Positions 35,684-43,197 of a stretch of 64,000 nt of DNA are shown here, piece after piece; the first letter of the stretch is position 1, and each line of letters starts with the position of its first letter. A program made the translations under genes and the position numbers. The stretch covers positions 1,163,433 through 1,227,432 of the forward strand of contig NZ_CP061299.1 in the NCBI RefSeq assembly GCF_018687615.1, in the 5' to 3' direction. Origin of the DNA: Polynucleobacter sp. MWH-CaK5 (GTDB lineage: Bacteria > Pseudomonadota > Gammaproteobacteria > Burkholderiales > Burkholderiaceae). Below the pieces are notes generated by a model, which worked only from the letters and a program-made list of their open reading frames with translations, did not search any database and was not told the origin of the DNA.

Positions 35684-36523
35684 ATGCAAACTTATACGGT
35701 TCTCCTCTACACGCTCTCCCTGTTACTTCAGGTAGGTGCCAGTTATCAATCGTTCAGATTGATCAATATTGTCAATAAATACAAAATCACGTGTATTGCA
35801 TTGAGCGCGGCATTGACGATCATGATTGGCCGACGAGTAGTACCCTTGATCAATGCCTATGAATACTCGATGTTTGATATCAAAGATGCTTTTTTATCTG
35901 TGCCAATTTCTTTGCTATTGTTCATTGGAGTGACTGGGATCAAAGCAGCTTTGGGTGAGGTTCGTAAAGAAAATTCTGCTTTAGAGATTTTAAATGCCAC
36001 AGATTCTTTAACGCTGGCACTCACCAAAAAAGAAACTTATGTGCGCCTCAAAAGAGAAATCAGTCGTGGCGAAAGAAGTCTTCACCCTTTGGCCTTTCTG
36101 ATGCTTGATATTGATCACTTCAAGCGCATCAATGATCAGTATGGTCACATGGTTGGTGACACAGTCTTAAAGAACTTGTCTTTGTTCTGCCAGCATAAAT
36201 TAAGAGATATTGATGTATTTGGTCGTTTTGGTGGCGAAGAGTTTTTGATTGCCTGCCCAGAAACTGATGCCAAAGCTGCCTTTGAGATTGCAGAAAGACT
36301 TCGTGAAGCCATTTCAAAAGATTACTTTGCAATCGTCAACGGCAAAGAAATCACCCTGACAGTGAGCATCGGAATATCTATCTTTGATCCAAAAAAAGTT
36401 CATCATGATTCTTTAGATCTTGCGATGGATCTTTATATCGACTATTCCGATAAAGCGATGTACTGCGCCAAAAATGCAGGTAGAAATCAGGTCAAATTGT
36501 TTCAAAATGACATGTTGAATTGA
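35684..36523 (+). CDS. Membrane-anchored diguanylate cyclase with intact GGEEF and I-site
   Basis: 279 residues. Three hydrophobic stretches at the N-terminus (about 5-20, 38-53, 72-88) act as a membrane anchor or sensor, followed by a GGDEF domain (about 105-275) with FLMLDIDHFKRINDQYGH, the catalytic GGEEF at 183-187 and RDID at 174-177, the product-inhibition I-site at the canonical spacing. All key residues for making c-di-GMP are there. It begins 6 nt after the barrel gene, so it is very likely part of that operon. Its stop codon abuts the stop of the HD-GYP gene (TGATCA). Confidence 0.93.
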   Translation: MQTYTVLLYTLSLLLQVGASYQSFRLINIVNKYKITCIALSAALTIMIGRRVVPLINAYEYSMFDIKDAFLSVPISLLLFIGVTGIKAALGEVRKENSALEILNATDSLTLALTKKETYVRLKREISRGERSLHPLAFLMLDIDHFKRINDQYGHMVGDTVLKNLSLFCQHKLRDIDVFGRFGGEEFLIACPETDAKAAFEIAERLREAISKDYFAIVNGKEITLTVSIGISIFDPKKVHHDSLDLAMDLYIDYSDKAMYCAKNAGRNQVKLFQNDMLN

Positions 36524-37519
36524 TCAGATTAATGGAAACTCGTAATTGTCTTCTCTAAATAGCTTTAAACAAGCATCTACCACACGATCGTCATACAGGC
36601 TTCCTTTGCCACTCTCAATTTCAACGAGTGCCTTATCAAGACCTAAGGATGGGCGGTAAGGTCGATTGTGCGACATAGCTTCAACAGTATCAGCCACGGC
36701 CAAAATTTTGGCTTCTAAGATGATGGCATCACCTTTGAGTTGATTTGGGTAACCGGTACCATTGATTCTTTCATGATGTTGATAAATGGTTTGAGCCAGA
36801 GGCCATTGAAAATTAATGTCTTTGACGATATCAAAACCAGTTTGAACATGCTTTTGGAGGGCTTGTATTTCGAAAGTTTCCAAAGGTGTAGGCTTGGTGA
36901 GTAATTCCGCGGGCACACCAATTTTTCCAATGTCATGTATCAAAGCACTCAATTTAAGCCCCTCGACAACATGCACAGATAGATTCATTTGATTGGCAAT
37001 GGCTACGCACAGATGTGCCACACGCAATTGATGTTGATAGGTATAGGGATCACGAGCCACAATCACCTTGGTCAATGCATCAACTACCTCGTACATATTA
37101 AGAGCCAAGTCTTGCTGATATTTAATTAAACAGCTTTCAGCAATTTTTCTATCGGTGATATCTCTGATATTGCACTGAATGACTCGCTCACCATTCACGC
37201 CATAGGCATTACTCACGAATTCAACGCTGATGATTTTTCCGGCTTTAGTACGCAGCGGCAGATCACTGTATTTAATGTAGCCTTCTTGCTTAAGAGTTTC
37301 AAAGGCTTTCAAAGATGCCAATTTATCGACCATGGCGCCGATTTCCCAAAGCTCCATGCCGATCAATTCTTCTTTGCTGTAGCCCAGCATTTCGATGAGA
37401 TAGGGGTTCACATCTTGAATTCGTCCACTCTCAAAGTCTAAGATCAAAATGCCGTCGTAGGCAGTTTCAAAAAGGCGTCGGTAACGCAGATTGGTTTCTT
37501 GTGAAGAGATTGGTGTCAT
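36524..37519 (-). CDS. PAS - HD-GYP c-di-GMP phosphodiesterase
   Basis: 331 residues. A PAS domain (about 11-125: RLFETAYDGILILDFESGRIQDVNPYLIEMLGYSKEELIG, ending NIRDITDRK) is linked by a helix to an HD-GYP domain. The metal and signature residues are present: ARDPYTYQHQLRVA, HDIGKIG (195-201) and HHERINGTGYP (248-258, with GTGYP in place of GYP proper). HD-GYP enzymes break c-di-GMP down to pGpG/GMP. It lies tail to tail with the cyclase, with no base between the stop codons, so the pair can set local c-di-GMP in opposite directions under separate promoters. Confidence 0.94.
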   Translation of the reverse strand: MTPISSQETNLRYRRLFETAYDGILILDFESGRIQDVNPYLIEMLGYSKEELIGMELWEIGAMVDKLASLKAFETLKQEGYIKYSDLPLRTKAGKIISVEFVSNAYGVNGERVIQCNIRDITDRKIAESCLIKYQQDLALNMYEVVDALTKVIVARDPYTYQHQLRVAHLCVAIANQMNLSVHVVEGLKLSALIHDIGKIGVPAELLTKPTPLETFEIQALQKHVQTGFDIVKDINFQWPLAQTIYQHHERINGTGYPNQLKGDAIILEAKILAVADTVEAMSHNRPYRPSLGLDKALVEIESGKGSLYDDRVVDACLKLFREDNYEFPLI

Positions 37520-37594
37520 GCCTTATCTTCGGCTGACGAGGTGTTTTTGTCAATGAATACTTTTGCGCCAGGTCAATGGCAATAGTATTAAAGC

Positions 37595-38047
37595 TTAGCC
37601 TTTAATCAAGCCTGGATTATCTTCTACTTCTGTTTCAATTTCTTCCCATGTACTGTCACCTAATTTCTTGACCGTTAACTTGAAGGTCCAGTGCTCTGGT
37701 ACACCGCAAGTCCATTCATCGGGTCCTGTTTGAATCAACACATTGGTTTGCTGACGGTGATCAAAGTACAAGTGATAAATCTTGCCATGCAATGGGTTGA
37801 ATGAGAATTTAGCAGCATGCACTTGCTCTGTAACATCCAGCCTGGATTGCAAGGCTTTCGCTTGCTTCATCAAGACATTGGCTTGCTCCATGATGCGATC
37901 GTATTCATGCTTGGCATTCTGACGAGCCACATTGACAGCTTTGTCTTTTTCTTCAGTGACTTTAATGGGCGCGAAGACAGGTGATCCCACTTCCATGGGA
38001 TATTCAATACTGGCATGTCTGGCTGGATCGGTATCTTCGATGCGCAT
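37595..38047 (-). CDS. DUF2452-type protein
   Basis: 150 residues, soluble, without signal peptide or membrane segment. The middle is a long helix (KAVNVARQNAKHEYDRIMEQANVLMKQAKALQSRLDVTEQVHAA) followed by the family's aromatic strand region FNPLHGKIYHLYFDHRQQTNVLIQTGPDEW. No catalytic motif can be seen and the function is unknown. It is transcribed with, but 75 bp upstream of, the HD-GYP gene. Confidence 0.72.
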   Translation of the reverse strand: MRIEDTDPARHASIEYPMEVGSPVFAPIKVTEEKDKAVNVARQNAKHEYDRIMEQANVLMKQAKALQSRLDVTEQVHAAKFSFNPLHGKIYHLYFDHRQQTNVLIQTGPDEWTCGVPEHWTFKLTVKKLGDSTWEEIETEVEDNPGLIKG

Positions 38048-38140
38048 TTGAAACCTCTTTTGTCTCGCTTTATTAGCTATTTGTCATTTGTATGGCGTTT
38101 TGGTAATTATAAGAACTTTAAGGATTTATTGCTGAAGCCC

Positions 38141-38314
38141 CTAAGAGTCAGTAGAGGGCTTTTTATCTTGGCTTAAATCAGGGGCTGGGCTGGTGATTGG
38201 CTTCAATGGCGGATGACACATCTTTTCGCCATCCCATACCTGACCGCACCAACACTCACCTTGAGGATTGATGATGCAGACTCCTGAACCACAACAGCGC
38301 TTATCTGTACTCAA
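38141..38314 (-). CDS. Small cysteine-rich protein, 57 residues, TTG start
   Basis: A short gene easily missed. AAGGA stands 7 nt before a TTG, then MSTDKRCCGSGVCIINPQG continues with ECWCGQVWDGEKMC and a Pro/Ser-rich tail. Six cysteines fall in the first 33 residues (C7, C8, C13, C21, C23, C33) as CC-x4-C-x7-C-x-C-x9-C, a spacing suited to a structural zinc or Fe-S knuckle. No signal peptide. I recall similar unnamed proteins in Burkholderiales but cannot name a family. It stands upstream of the DUF2452 gene on the same strand, 93 bp away. Confidence 0.7.
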   Translation of the reverse strand: MSTDKRCCGSGVCIINPQGECWCGQVWDGEKMCHPPLKPITSPAPDLSQDKKPSTDS

Positions 38315-38531
38315 CTTAGATTCCTTTATTAGATCTCATTTTGCAAGCGAATAATTGCCAAAAACATCTTATTAGTGATGTTAATCTTTTTTGTCTGGGC
38401 TTGCTTATGCATGGTCAAGGACACAAATCCATTTATTAAATAAGTCTTTAGATAGCTGACAAGCAAGAAAATAAGAAATCCTATACATTGGTTACTCGAT
38501 TTCAATTAAAGCCATCAAAGGATTCGTTTCA

Positions 38532-38831
38532 ATGGATTTTGACAACCTGCTTGGCTTCATCGCAGCAACCATCACCACCGCTGCTTTTATTCCACAAACT
38601 TATCGATCAATCACCACCAGAGATTTATCGGGTATCTCATTGGGCATGTATGCCACGTTTACTTTCGGCATCATCCTTTGGATGATTTACGGCGTTTTAA
38701 TAGGCAGTGGTCCGATCTTGGTCGCCAACATCATCACATTTGTTTTATCAGCGACTATTTTGTATTTAAAAATTCAGCACCTGATGGCACACCGCCAAGG
38801 TGATCAAACTAAGGCCAATCATCATGAGTGA
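38532..38831 (+). CDS. SemiSWEET-type sugar transporter
   Basis: 99 residues with three membrane helices (about 5-21, 35-56, 62-82), the triple-helix bundle that dimerises into a sugar channel. The PQ-loop signature is present: FIPQTYRSITTRDLSGISLGMY, and VANIITFVLSATILYLKI follows. The C-terminal tail is polar and its last codons overlap the start of folE by 8 nt, so the two are translated from one message. The sugar is unknown. Confidence 0.92.
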   Translation: MDFDNLLGFIAATITTAAFIPQTYRSITTRDLSGISLGMYATFTFGIILWMIYGVLIGSGPILVANIITFVLSATILYLKIQHLMAHRQGDQTKANHHE

Positions 38832-39522
38832 ACCAAAGCCGAGCAAGCAACAAGCTATTTCTGAAGTCATCCGTGCGCGCTTGAAAGCAAACAAGGTGCG
38901 CTTTCATGCGAATGACAATATCGCCGCTCACATAGAGCCAGGAGAATTAGATGGCTTGGTCGATGAAGTGTCTGAAAAAGTACAAGCTTTACTTGAAAGC
39001 TTGGTGATTGATACTGAGAATGATCACAACACCAGAAATACCAGTCGTCGCGTGGCAAAGATGTATGTGAATGAAGTCTTCAATGGTCGCTATGTGGCGC
39101 CACCTGCTTTGACAGATTTTCCGAATATCAGCCGCCTCAATGAATTGATGATCATCGGCCCCATCACCGTGCGCAGCGCTTGCTCGCACCACCTCTGCCC
39201 CATCATGGGTCGTATTTGGATTGGGGTGCTGCCAGATCAAGACTCAGCCTTGGTTGGACTATCCAAATACGCTCGTTTAACCGAATGGGTGATGTCCAGA
39301 CCTCAGATACAAGAAGAGGCCGTGGTAGAACTTGCCAATATGTTGGAGCAAAAGCTCAAGCCTGCCGGCTTAGCTGTGGTGATGGAAGCTGATCACTTCT
39401 GCATGCAATGGCGCGGTGTTAAGGACAATGATTCGAAGATGATCAATAGTGTGATGCGTGGTCAGTTTTTAGAGAACTCTAATTTGCGCAGAGAGTTTCT
39501 ATCTTTGATTGAGAAAAGATAA
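38824..39522 (+). CDS. folE: GTP cyclohydrolase I
   Basis: Converts GTP to 7,8-dihydroneopterin triphosphate, first step of folate synthesis. 232 residues. Active-site motifs: SACSHHLCPIMGRIWIGVLPD (zinc Cys and His pair), GLSKYARLTEWVMSRPQIQEE and MEADHFCMQWRGVKDNDSKMINSVMRG with the third zinc cysteine. An in-frame start 8 codons upstream lies deep in the SemiSWEET gene; MSEPKPSKQQ at 38824 is preferred. folP is 20 kb away, so the folate genes are dispersed. Confidence 0.95.
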   Translation: MSEPKPSKQQAISEVIRARLKANKVRFHANDNIAAHIEPGELDGLVDEVSEKVQALLESLVIDTENDHNTRNTSRRVAKMYVNEVFNGRYVAPPALTDFPNISRLNELMIIGPITVRSACSHHLCPIMGRIWIGVLPDQDSALVGLSKYARLTEWVMSRPQIQEEAVVELANMLEQKLKPAGLAVVMEADHFCMQWRGVKDNDSKMINSVMRGQFLENSNLRREFLSLIEKR

Positions 39523-39540
39523 GTTTGCTTTGTTCAGCTT

Positions 39541-39633
39541 TTAGCGAGAGTTGGCCTTGATGAAGCTCAGCACATCATCGTAAAACTGCCTGATCTTTTT
39601 TGGCAAATAACCGAGTATTTTTAAGAAAATCAA
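39541..39633 (-). CDS. Possible 30-residue basic/hydrophobic peptide, TTG start
   Basis: AAGGGTG lies 5 nt before a TTG that opens MIFLKILGYLPKKIRQFYDD and continues to ANSR and a stop: an amphipathic peptide with Phe, Tyr and Lys spaced like a membrane-active helix. It could instead be the tail of a decayed larger gene. It is convergent with folE, 18 bp away. No family is recognised, and the frame is too short for a firm call. Confidence 0.25.
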   Translation of the reverse strand: MIFLKILGYLPKKIRQFYDDVLSFIKANSR

Positions 39634-39733
39634 CTTTCACCCTTCAAAAAAATATAAGCTTGCAATTTAGCTTCTAGCAGAACTCTAACCGATAAGATCG
39701 CTGAAGTTCCGTATTTTTTTGGAGGCGGCTTTT

Positions 39734-40270
39734 TCAATTTAAATAGCTGATTGCGCAAATATTTCTAACATGTCTTGCGCCAGGGCGTATATCCCCAAGA
39801 GACCTAATGGCAACTGGCCCCTCTTGCACATCAAGATATTTACCATCTTGCTTAGTGATCAGTAAAACTTGAGAGCCCGTTGGGTTGTTGAAAATCTCTC
39901 CCCAACTAAAAGTAGCCTTATAACCATCTTTAGCAACAATCTCGATACGAGTGTTTCTCAAAGGGCGGGACGGAACATTTTCAAGGCCATACTTAAGCAA
40001 GAAGTCTCTGAGCAATACCCCTGACCACGCAGTACCCTGAGATTCAGAAGCATTAACAGAGCCAGAAACTTGCAAGCGCCTCTCAGCAGTGATGGTTGTT
40101 TGAGGCAACTGACTCAAAGAGTTGAGTGTGACCATGGCTGGTTTGATAGCAAAAAGACGAAATGCAAAAGCATCATTCTTACCAAAAATGATATTGCTAT
40201 CAACCGGACATTCTTGAGAGAACGCCGGTCTAGCAACTATTAACAATAATAAGCAAATGAGTAATCTCAT
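39734..40270 (-). CDS. Exported molybdopterin-binding-fold protein (sulfite-oxidase-like domain)
   Basis: 178 residues with a signal peptide (MRLLICLLLLIVARPAFS). The rest follows the small molybdopterin-oxidoreductase fold: LSQLPQTTITAERRLQVSG, WSGVLLRDFLLKYGL, VAKDGYKATFSWGEIFNN, then GPVAIRSLGDIRPGARHVRNI. The catalytic cysteine of true sulfite oxidases is not visible at the usual place, so it may bind cofactor or metal without enzymatic turnover, or be a structural relative. It is third in a gene set with a Mop protein and an oxyanion-binding protein, which supports a molybdenum or tungsten link. Confidence 0.75.
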   Translation of the reverse strand: MRLLICLLLLIVARPAFSQECPVDSNIIFGKNDAFAFRLFAIKPAMVTLNSLSQLPQTTITAERRLQVSGSVNASESQGTAWSGVLLRDFLLKYGLENVPSRPLRNTRIEIVAKDGYKATFSWGEIFNNPTGSQVLLITKQDGKYLDVQEGPVAIRSLGDIRPGARHVRNICAISYLN

Positions 40271-40278
40271 TGCGCCAA

Positions 40279-40497
40279 TTATTTAGCAACAATCACATCT
40301 GAAGCCTTGATGATTCCCCAGGCGTCATCACCAATTTTCAATGCCAACTCATCAACCGCTTCATTGGTGATTGAGGCAGTCAAAATTTGGCTATTACCGA
40401 TATCAATCTTGATGTGACTGGTTGTTTGACCTTTTTTAATGTCAACAACTTTTCCTTTAAGAGTATTACGTGCACTTAGTGAAACATTTAATTTCAT
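40279..40497 (-). CDS. Molbindin-type Mop protein (molybdate/tungstate binding)
   Basis: 72 residues forming a single Mop/TOBE domain: LSARNTLKGKVVDIKKGQTTSHIKIDIGNSQILTASITNEAVDELALKIGDDAWGIIKASDVIVAK. Single-domain molbindins assemble into hexamers that store or buffer molybdate or tungstate in the cytosol. GGAGGTTTT precedes the ATG. Gaps of 9 and 8 nt to its neighbours place it in the middle of the operon. Confidence 0.92.
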   Translation of the reverse strand: MKLNVSLSARNTLKGKVVDIKKGQTTSHIKIDIGNSQILTASITNEAVDELALKIGDDAWGIIKASDVIVAK

Positions 40498-40506
40498 AAA
40501 ACCTCC

Positions 40507-41355
40507 TTAGTAAACATACTGTTTTGCATAAACTGCATCGTTGTAAAGCGCTTCTTTGTACTTATCCTTGCCATAGTCTCTGATAATTTTTTGCCCAACA
40601 TCAGAGGCCACAAAGTTTACAAACTTGAGAGCAGTGTCACGCCCTGGCGTAGCGCCTTTAGGGGCCACCAATGCATCATAGGTATTCACTAGAAACTTAT
40701 CGCCTCTGTATAAGATTTCTAAATCTGGAGCAACTGTTTTTTCTGCAACCCATGTACTGCTATCAGTCATGAAGTAAGCTTTTTCTTGATTGGCCCGCTT
40801 TAAAGATGCCGTCATAAAATCATTGGTAGAGATATACCAAGCACCAGATGGCGCAACACCAGCCGCCTTCCATATATCCATTTCTTTGACATGCGTACCT
40901 GATTTATCGCCTCGGGTGATGAAATTTGATTGTGCGGATGCAATTTTTTTATAGGCATCAGCTCCACTGCTAGCAGATTTAATCTTTGCAGGATCAGACT
41001 TTGGTCCAACAATATAAAACTCATTGGAACCAATCAGTGTGCTGTTAACAGCCCATCCATCGGCCAAAGCTTGTTTGACGGCAGCAGGTGCGTGCACCAT
41101 GATCATGTCAACCTGCTTTGTTTTCAAAAGATTGAGTGAGGCACCACTGCCTGCTTTAATCCAAATCATTTTGGCATTTTCTTTTTTGCCAAACTCTTCA
41201 CCCAGAAGCTTTAAAAGCCCAAGTTCCCCAGGACTTCCTGTTGCCAAACTAAATTCATTGGAACCAGTCCCATAAATTGCCTCAACTTTAGGTTTGTTTT
41301 GAGCTTGAGCAGTTGAAAACGTTAATGCCATGAGTCCCACCAAGATAAATTTCAC
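40507..41355 (-). CDS. Tungstate/molybdate-type periplasmic binding protein (TupA-like), GTG start
   Basis: 282 residues, signal peptide MKFILVGLMALTFSTAQA. The mature part follows the PBP-like domain of TupA and relatives: VDMIMVHAPAAVKQALADGWAV, GSNEFYIVGPKSDPAKIK and FITRGDKSGTHVKEMDIWKAAG are the ligand-loop signatures. Oxyanion specificity (tungstate or molybdate) is inferred from these and from the Mop gene behind it. The start is GTG with AAGG about 10 nt ahead. No ABC permease or ATPase follows; the partners must be elsewhere or the protein acts alone. Confidence 0.85.
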   Translation of the reverse strand: MKFILVGLMALTFSTAQAQNKPKVEAIYGTGSNEFSLATGSPGELGLLKLLGEEFGKKENAKMIWIKAGSGASLNLLKTKQVDMIMVHAPAAVKQALADGWAVNSTLIGSNEFYIVGPKSDPAKIKSASSGADAYKKIASAQSNFITRGDKSGTHVKEMDIWKAAGVAPSGAWYISTNDFMTASLKRANQEKAYFMTDSSTWVAEKTVAPDLEILYRGDKFLVNTYDALVAPKGATPGRDTALKFVNFVASDVGQKIIRDYGKDKYKEALYNDAVYAKQYVY

Positions 41356-41422
41356 AATTATTTGCCTTATTAAGTATTAATGAATACATCAGACAGAATC
41401 TTGGAATTCAGATAAACAATCA

Positions 41423-41442
41423 ATATGAAGCAATCTTCATAT
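41423..41442. promoter_or_regulatory. Palindrome upstream of the oxyanion-binding protein gene
   Basis: Perfect 8-bp arms, ATATGAAG and CTTCATAT, four bases apart, 68 bp before the GTG start. It does not match the ModE consensus closely. An operator for an unknown regulator is plausible. Confidence 0.4.
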
Positions 41443-41492
41443 ATGGTCTAAGAACGAGAGGAAAAAAGGCTTTCAGTCGACGAGCGTCAAAC

Positions 41493-41537
41493 TTGGCCTG
41501 CCCAGCACGATTCAAACGTACGGCCTATATCTTAGAG
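41493..41537 (-). pseudogene. Degraded 3' half of tRNA-Arg(TCT), direct copy of the gene at 46674
   Basis: About 44 nt matching 46673-46716 at 38 positions, in the same orientation. It covers the 3' side of the anticodon arm, variable loop, T arm, acceptor 3' strand and CCA. The first 21 nt, from one base past CCA into the T loop, are identical, and the match stops abruptly at both ends. No 5' half is present, so it cannot fold into a tRNA. Confidence 0.85.
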
Positions 41538-41563
41538 ACGTTTTATAAGAATTTCTCAACAAC

Positions 41564-42070
41564 TTACTCTTCCAACATACTGCGCAACATCCAGGCTGTC
41601 TTCTCATGAATATCAATTCGTTGAGTCAATAAATCAGCAGAGGGTTGATCATTGGCTTTTTCAATGATTGGGAAAAGACTTCTTGCTGTTTTGGCTGTTG
41701 CCTCTTGAGCGCGAACCAAATGACGCACCATTTCCAATGCCTTTGATTTACCTTCAACTTCTTTGATTGATGAAAGTTTTACAAATTCTTTATAAGTGCC
41801 AGGTGCAGGATGACCCAAGGCGCGAATTCTTTCTGCAATCATATCTAGCGCAGCCCACTGCTCTGTGTACTGAGTCATGAACATCGTATGCAAAGTATTG
41901 AACTGTGGGCCAGTAACGTTCCAATGGAAGTTATGAGTCATCAAATAAAGGGTGTAGCTATCAGCTAAAAATTTAGACAAACCGTCCGCAATTTTCTTTC
42001 GGTCAGCTTCGCTGATACCAATGTTAATGGTCATTGATTTTGCATCTTTACTAGAGCTTACTTTTTTCAT
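41564..42070 (-). CDS. dps: Dps-family DNA-protecting ferritin
   Basis: 168 residues. Dodecameric mini-ferritin that oxidises iron with peroxide and shields DNA. The ferroxidase signature is complete: THNFHWNVTGPQFNTLHTMFMTQYTEQWAALDMIAERIRALG, with the His and Asp/Glu ligands at the dimer interface. A short basic N-terminus (MKKVSSSKDAKSM) may touch DNA. AAAGGAATTGAT precedes the ATG. It stands next to katG and oxyR, whose product activates dps in enterobacteria, so control by OxyR is likely but inferred. Confidence 0.95.
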   Translation of the reverse strand: MKKVSSSKDAKSMTINIGISEADRKKIADGLSKFLADSYTLYLMTHNFHWNVTGPQFNTLHTMFMTQYTEQWAALDMIAERIRALGHPAPGTYKEFVKLSSIKEVEGKSKALEMVRHLVRAQEATAKTARSLFPIIEKANDQPSADLLTQRIDIHEKTAWMLRSMLEE

Positions 42071-42116
42071 ATCAATTCCTTTATTTAGTTTGTATTACTT
42101 ATTTCAGTATGCGCTT

Positions 42117-43046
42117 TTATCCAAGGGTTGTATCAAGAATCATCATCAATGAAAATCCTATCATCAACCCAATCGTTGCTGTCGTTTGATGACCGTTGCG
42201 ATGAGTCTCAGGAATCACTTCATGAGAAACAACAAACAACATCGCTCCCGCTGACAAACCCAACCCTACTGGGTAAGCCCACGCCATACCACTGGCAATG
42301 CTGACCCCTAATAGAGCTCCAATCGGCTCCAATAACCCACTGGCAATCGCAATTAAAAGAGCGAGCTTTGGTTTAATGCCTGCGCTTCTCAAACTCATCG
42401 CAACAGCTAATCCTTCTGGGATATCTTGAATCGCGATGGCCATCGATAAAGGAATGCCCACAGATAAATCACCGGCAGACATACTGACACCCATGGCCAT
42501 GCCTTCAGGTAAGTTATGTAATGCAATGGCCATAACAAACAGCATGACCTTGCCACATCGCTCGTAACCAGCGCCACAAGGACCTGTTTGATGATGTTCA
42601 TGCGGCGTGAATTGATCTAAACCCAACATCAAAAAAACACCCAAGCCTATCCCGATAACAACCAAGCCAGCCCCCAAGAACTTGTTGTCAAAAATAGCAT
42701 TTCCAGCTTCAATGCCTGGGATGATGAGTGAGAATGCACTGGCAGCTAACATCATTCCAGCCGCAAAACCTAACATGCTGTCTTCAAGCTTTGTGGGCAA
42801 GGACTTGATGAATAAGATGGGGATAGCGCCCAAAGCGGTAGCAGCAAAACCAATGAGACCGGCCGCTAGGGCGTAGCTGAGTGCCATGGACTGTTGGCCA
42901 GAAATAATTTCATAGGCGCTTTGGGCAATCAAGGCAACAACACCCAATACAGCAATTAGCAAAGCAATGGCAGTTAATGGGTGCTGTTTCGCATGCATTT
43001 CTGCTGCATTGAACCAGCTTGGACTGTCTAACAATTTGGTACTCAT
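42117..43046 (-). CDS. ZIP-family metal transporter (ZupT-like)
   Basis: 309 residues with about eight membrane helices. The ZIP metal-site helices are intact: ALHNLPEGMAMGVSMSAGD (helix 4) and IAIQDIPEGLAVAMSLRSAG (helix 5), with the conserved His, Asn, Pro and Glu. A His-rich loop (TPHEHHQTG) before helix 4 is typical. GGAGG precedes the ATG. It is divergent from the 38-residue peptide and katG, and its close company with dps suggests iron, manganese or zinc supply during peroxide stress; the metal is not decided by sequence. Confidence 0.92.
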   Translation of the reverse strand: MSTKLLDSPSWFNAAEMHAKQHPLTAIALLIAVLGVVALIAQSAYEIISGQQSMALSYALAAGLIGFAATALGAIPILFIKSLPTKLEDSMLGFAAGMMLAASAFSLIIPGIEAGNAIFDNKFLGAGLVVIGIGLGVFLMLGLDQFTPHEHHQTGPCGAGYERCGKVMLFVMAIALHNLPEGMAMGVSMSAGDLSVGIPLSMAIAIQDIPEGLAVAMSLRSAGIKPKLALLIAIASGLLEPIGALLGVSIASGMAWAYPVGLGLSAGAMLFVVSHEVIPETHRNGHQTTATIGLMIGFSLMMILDTTLG

Positions 43047-43197
43047 GTGAACCTCCGATGAATAAATTCATTCTACAGAGAAATAAGGGCTATTATTAAT
43101 CTAATAAATCGATAATTAATATTAATTTAATTGGTTTTACAAATTAATGACTTGAGCCTAAAGTTCATCCATCGAAACGTTATGCATGGAGGTCACT

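Noticed and set aside
38370..38435. 21-residue plus-strand frame with a hydrophobic start
   Set aside because: No ribosome site and very short; chance frame in AT-rich DNA.
41423..41442. ModE operator
   Set aside because: The dyad does not resemble the ModE consensus arms; it is reported only as an unassigned palindrome.
43081..43145. OxyR binding site upstream of the katG operon
   Set aside because: ATAA/TATT-like tetramers occur at suitable spacing, but the stretch is so AT-rich that the match to ATAG-N7-CTAT repeats is not convincing by eye.
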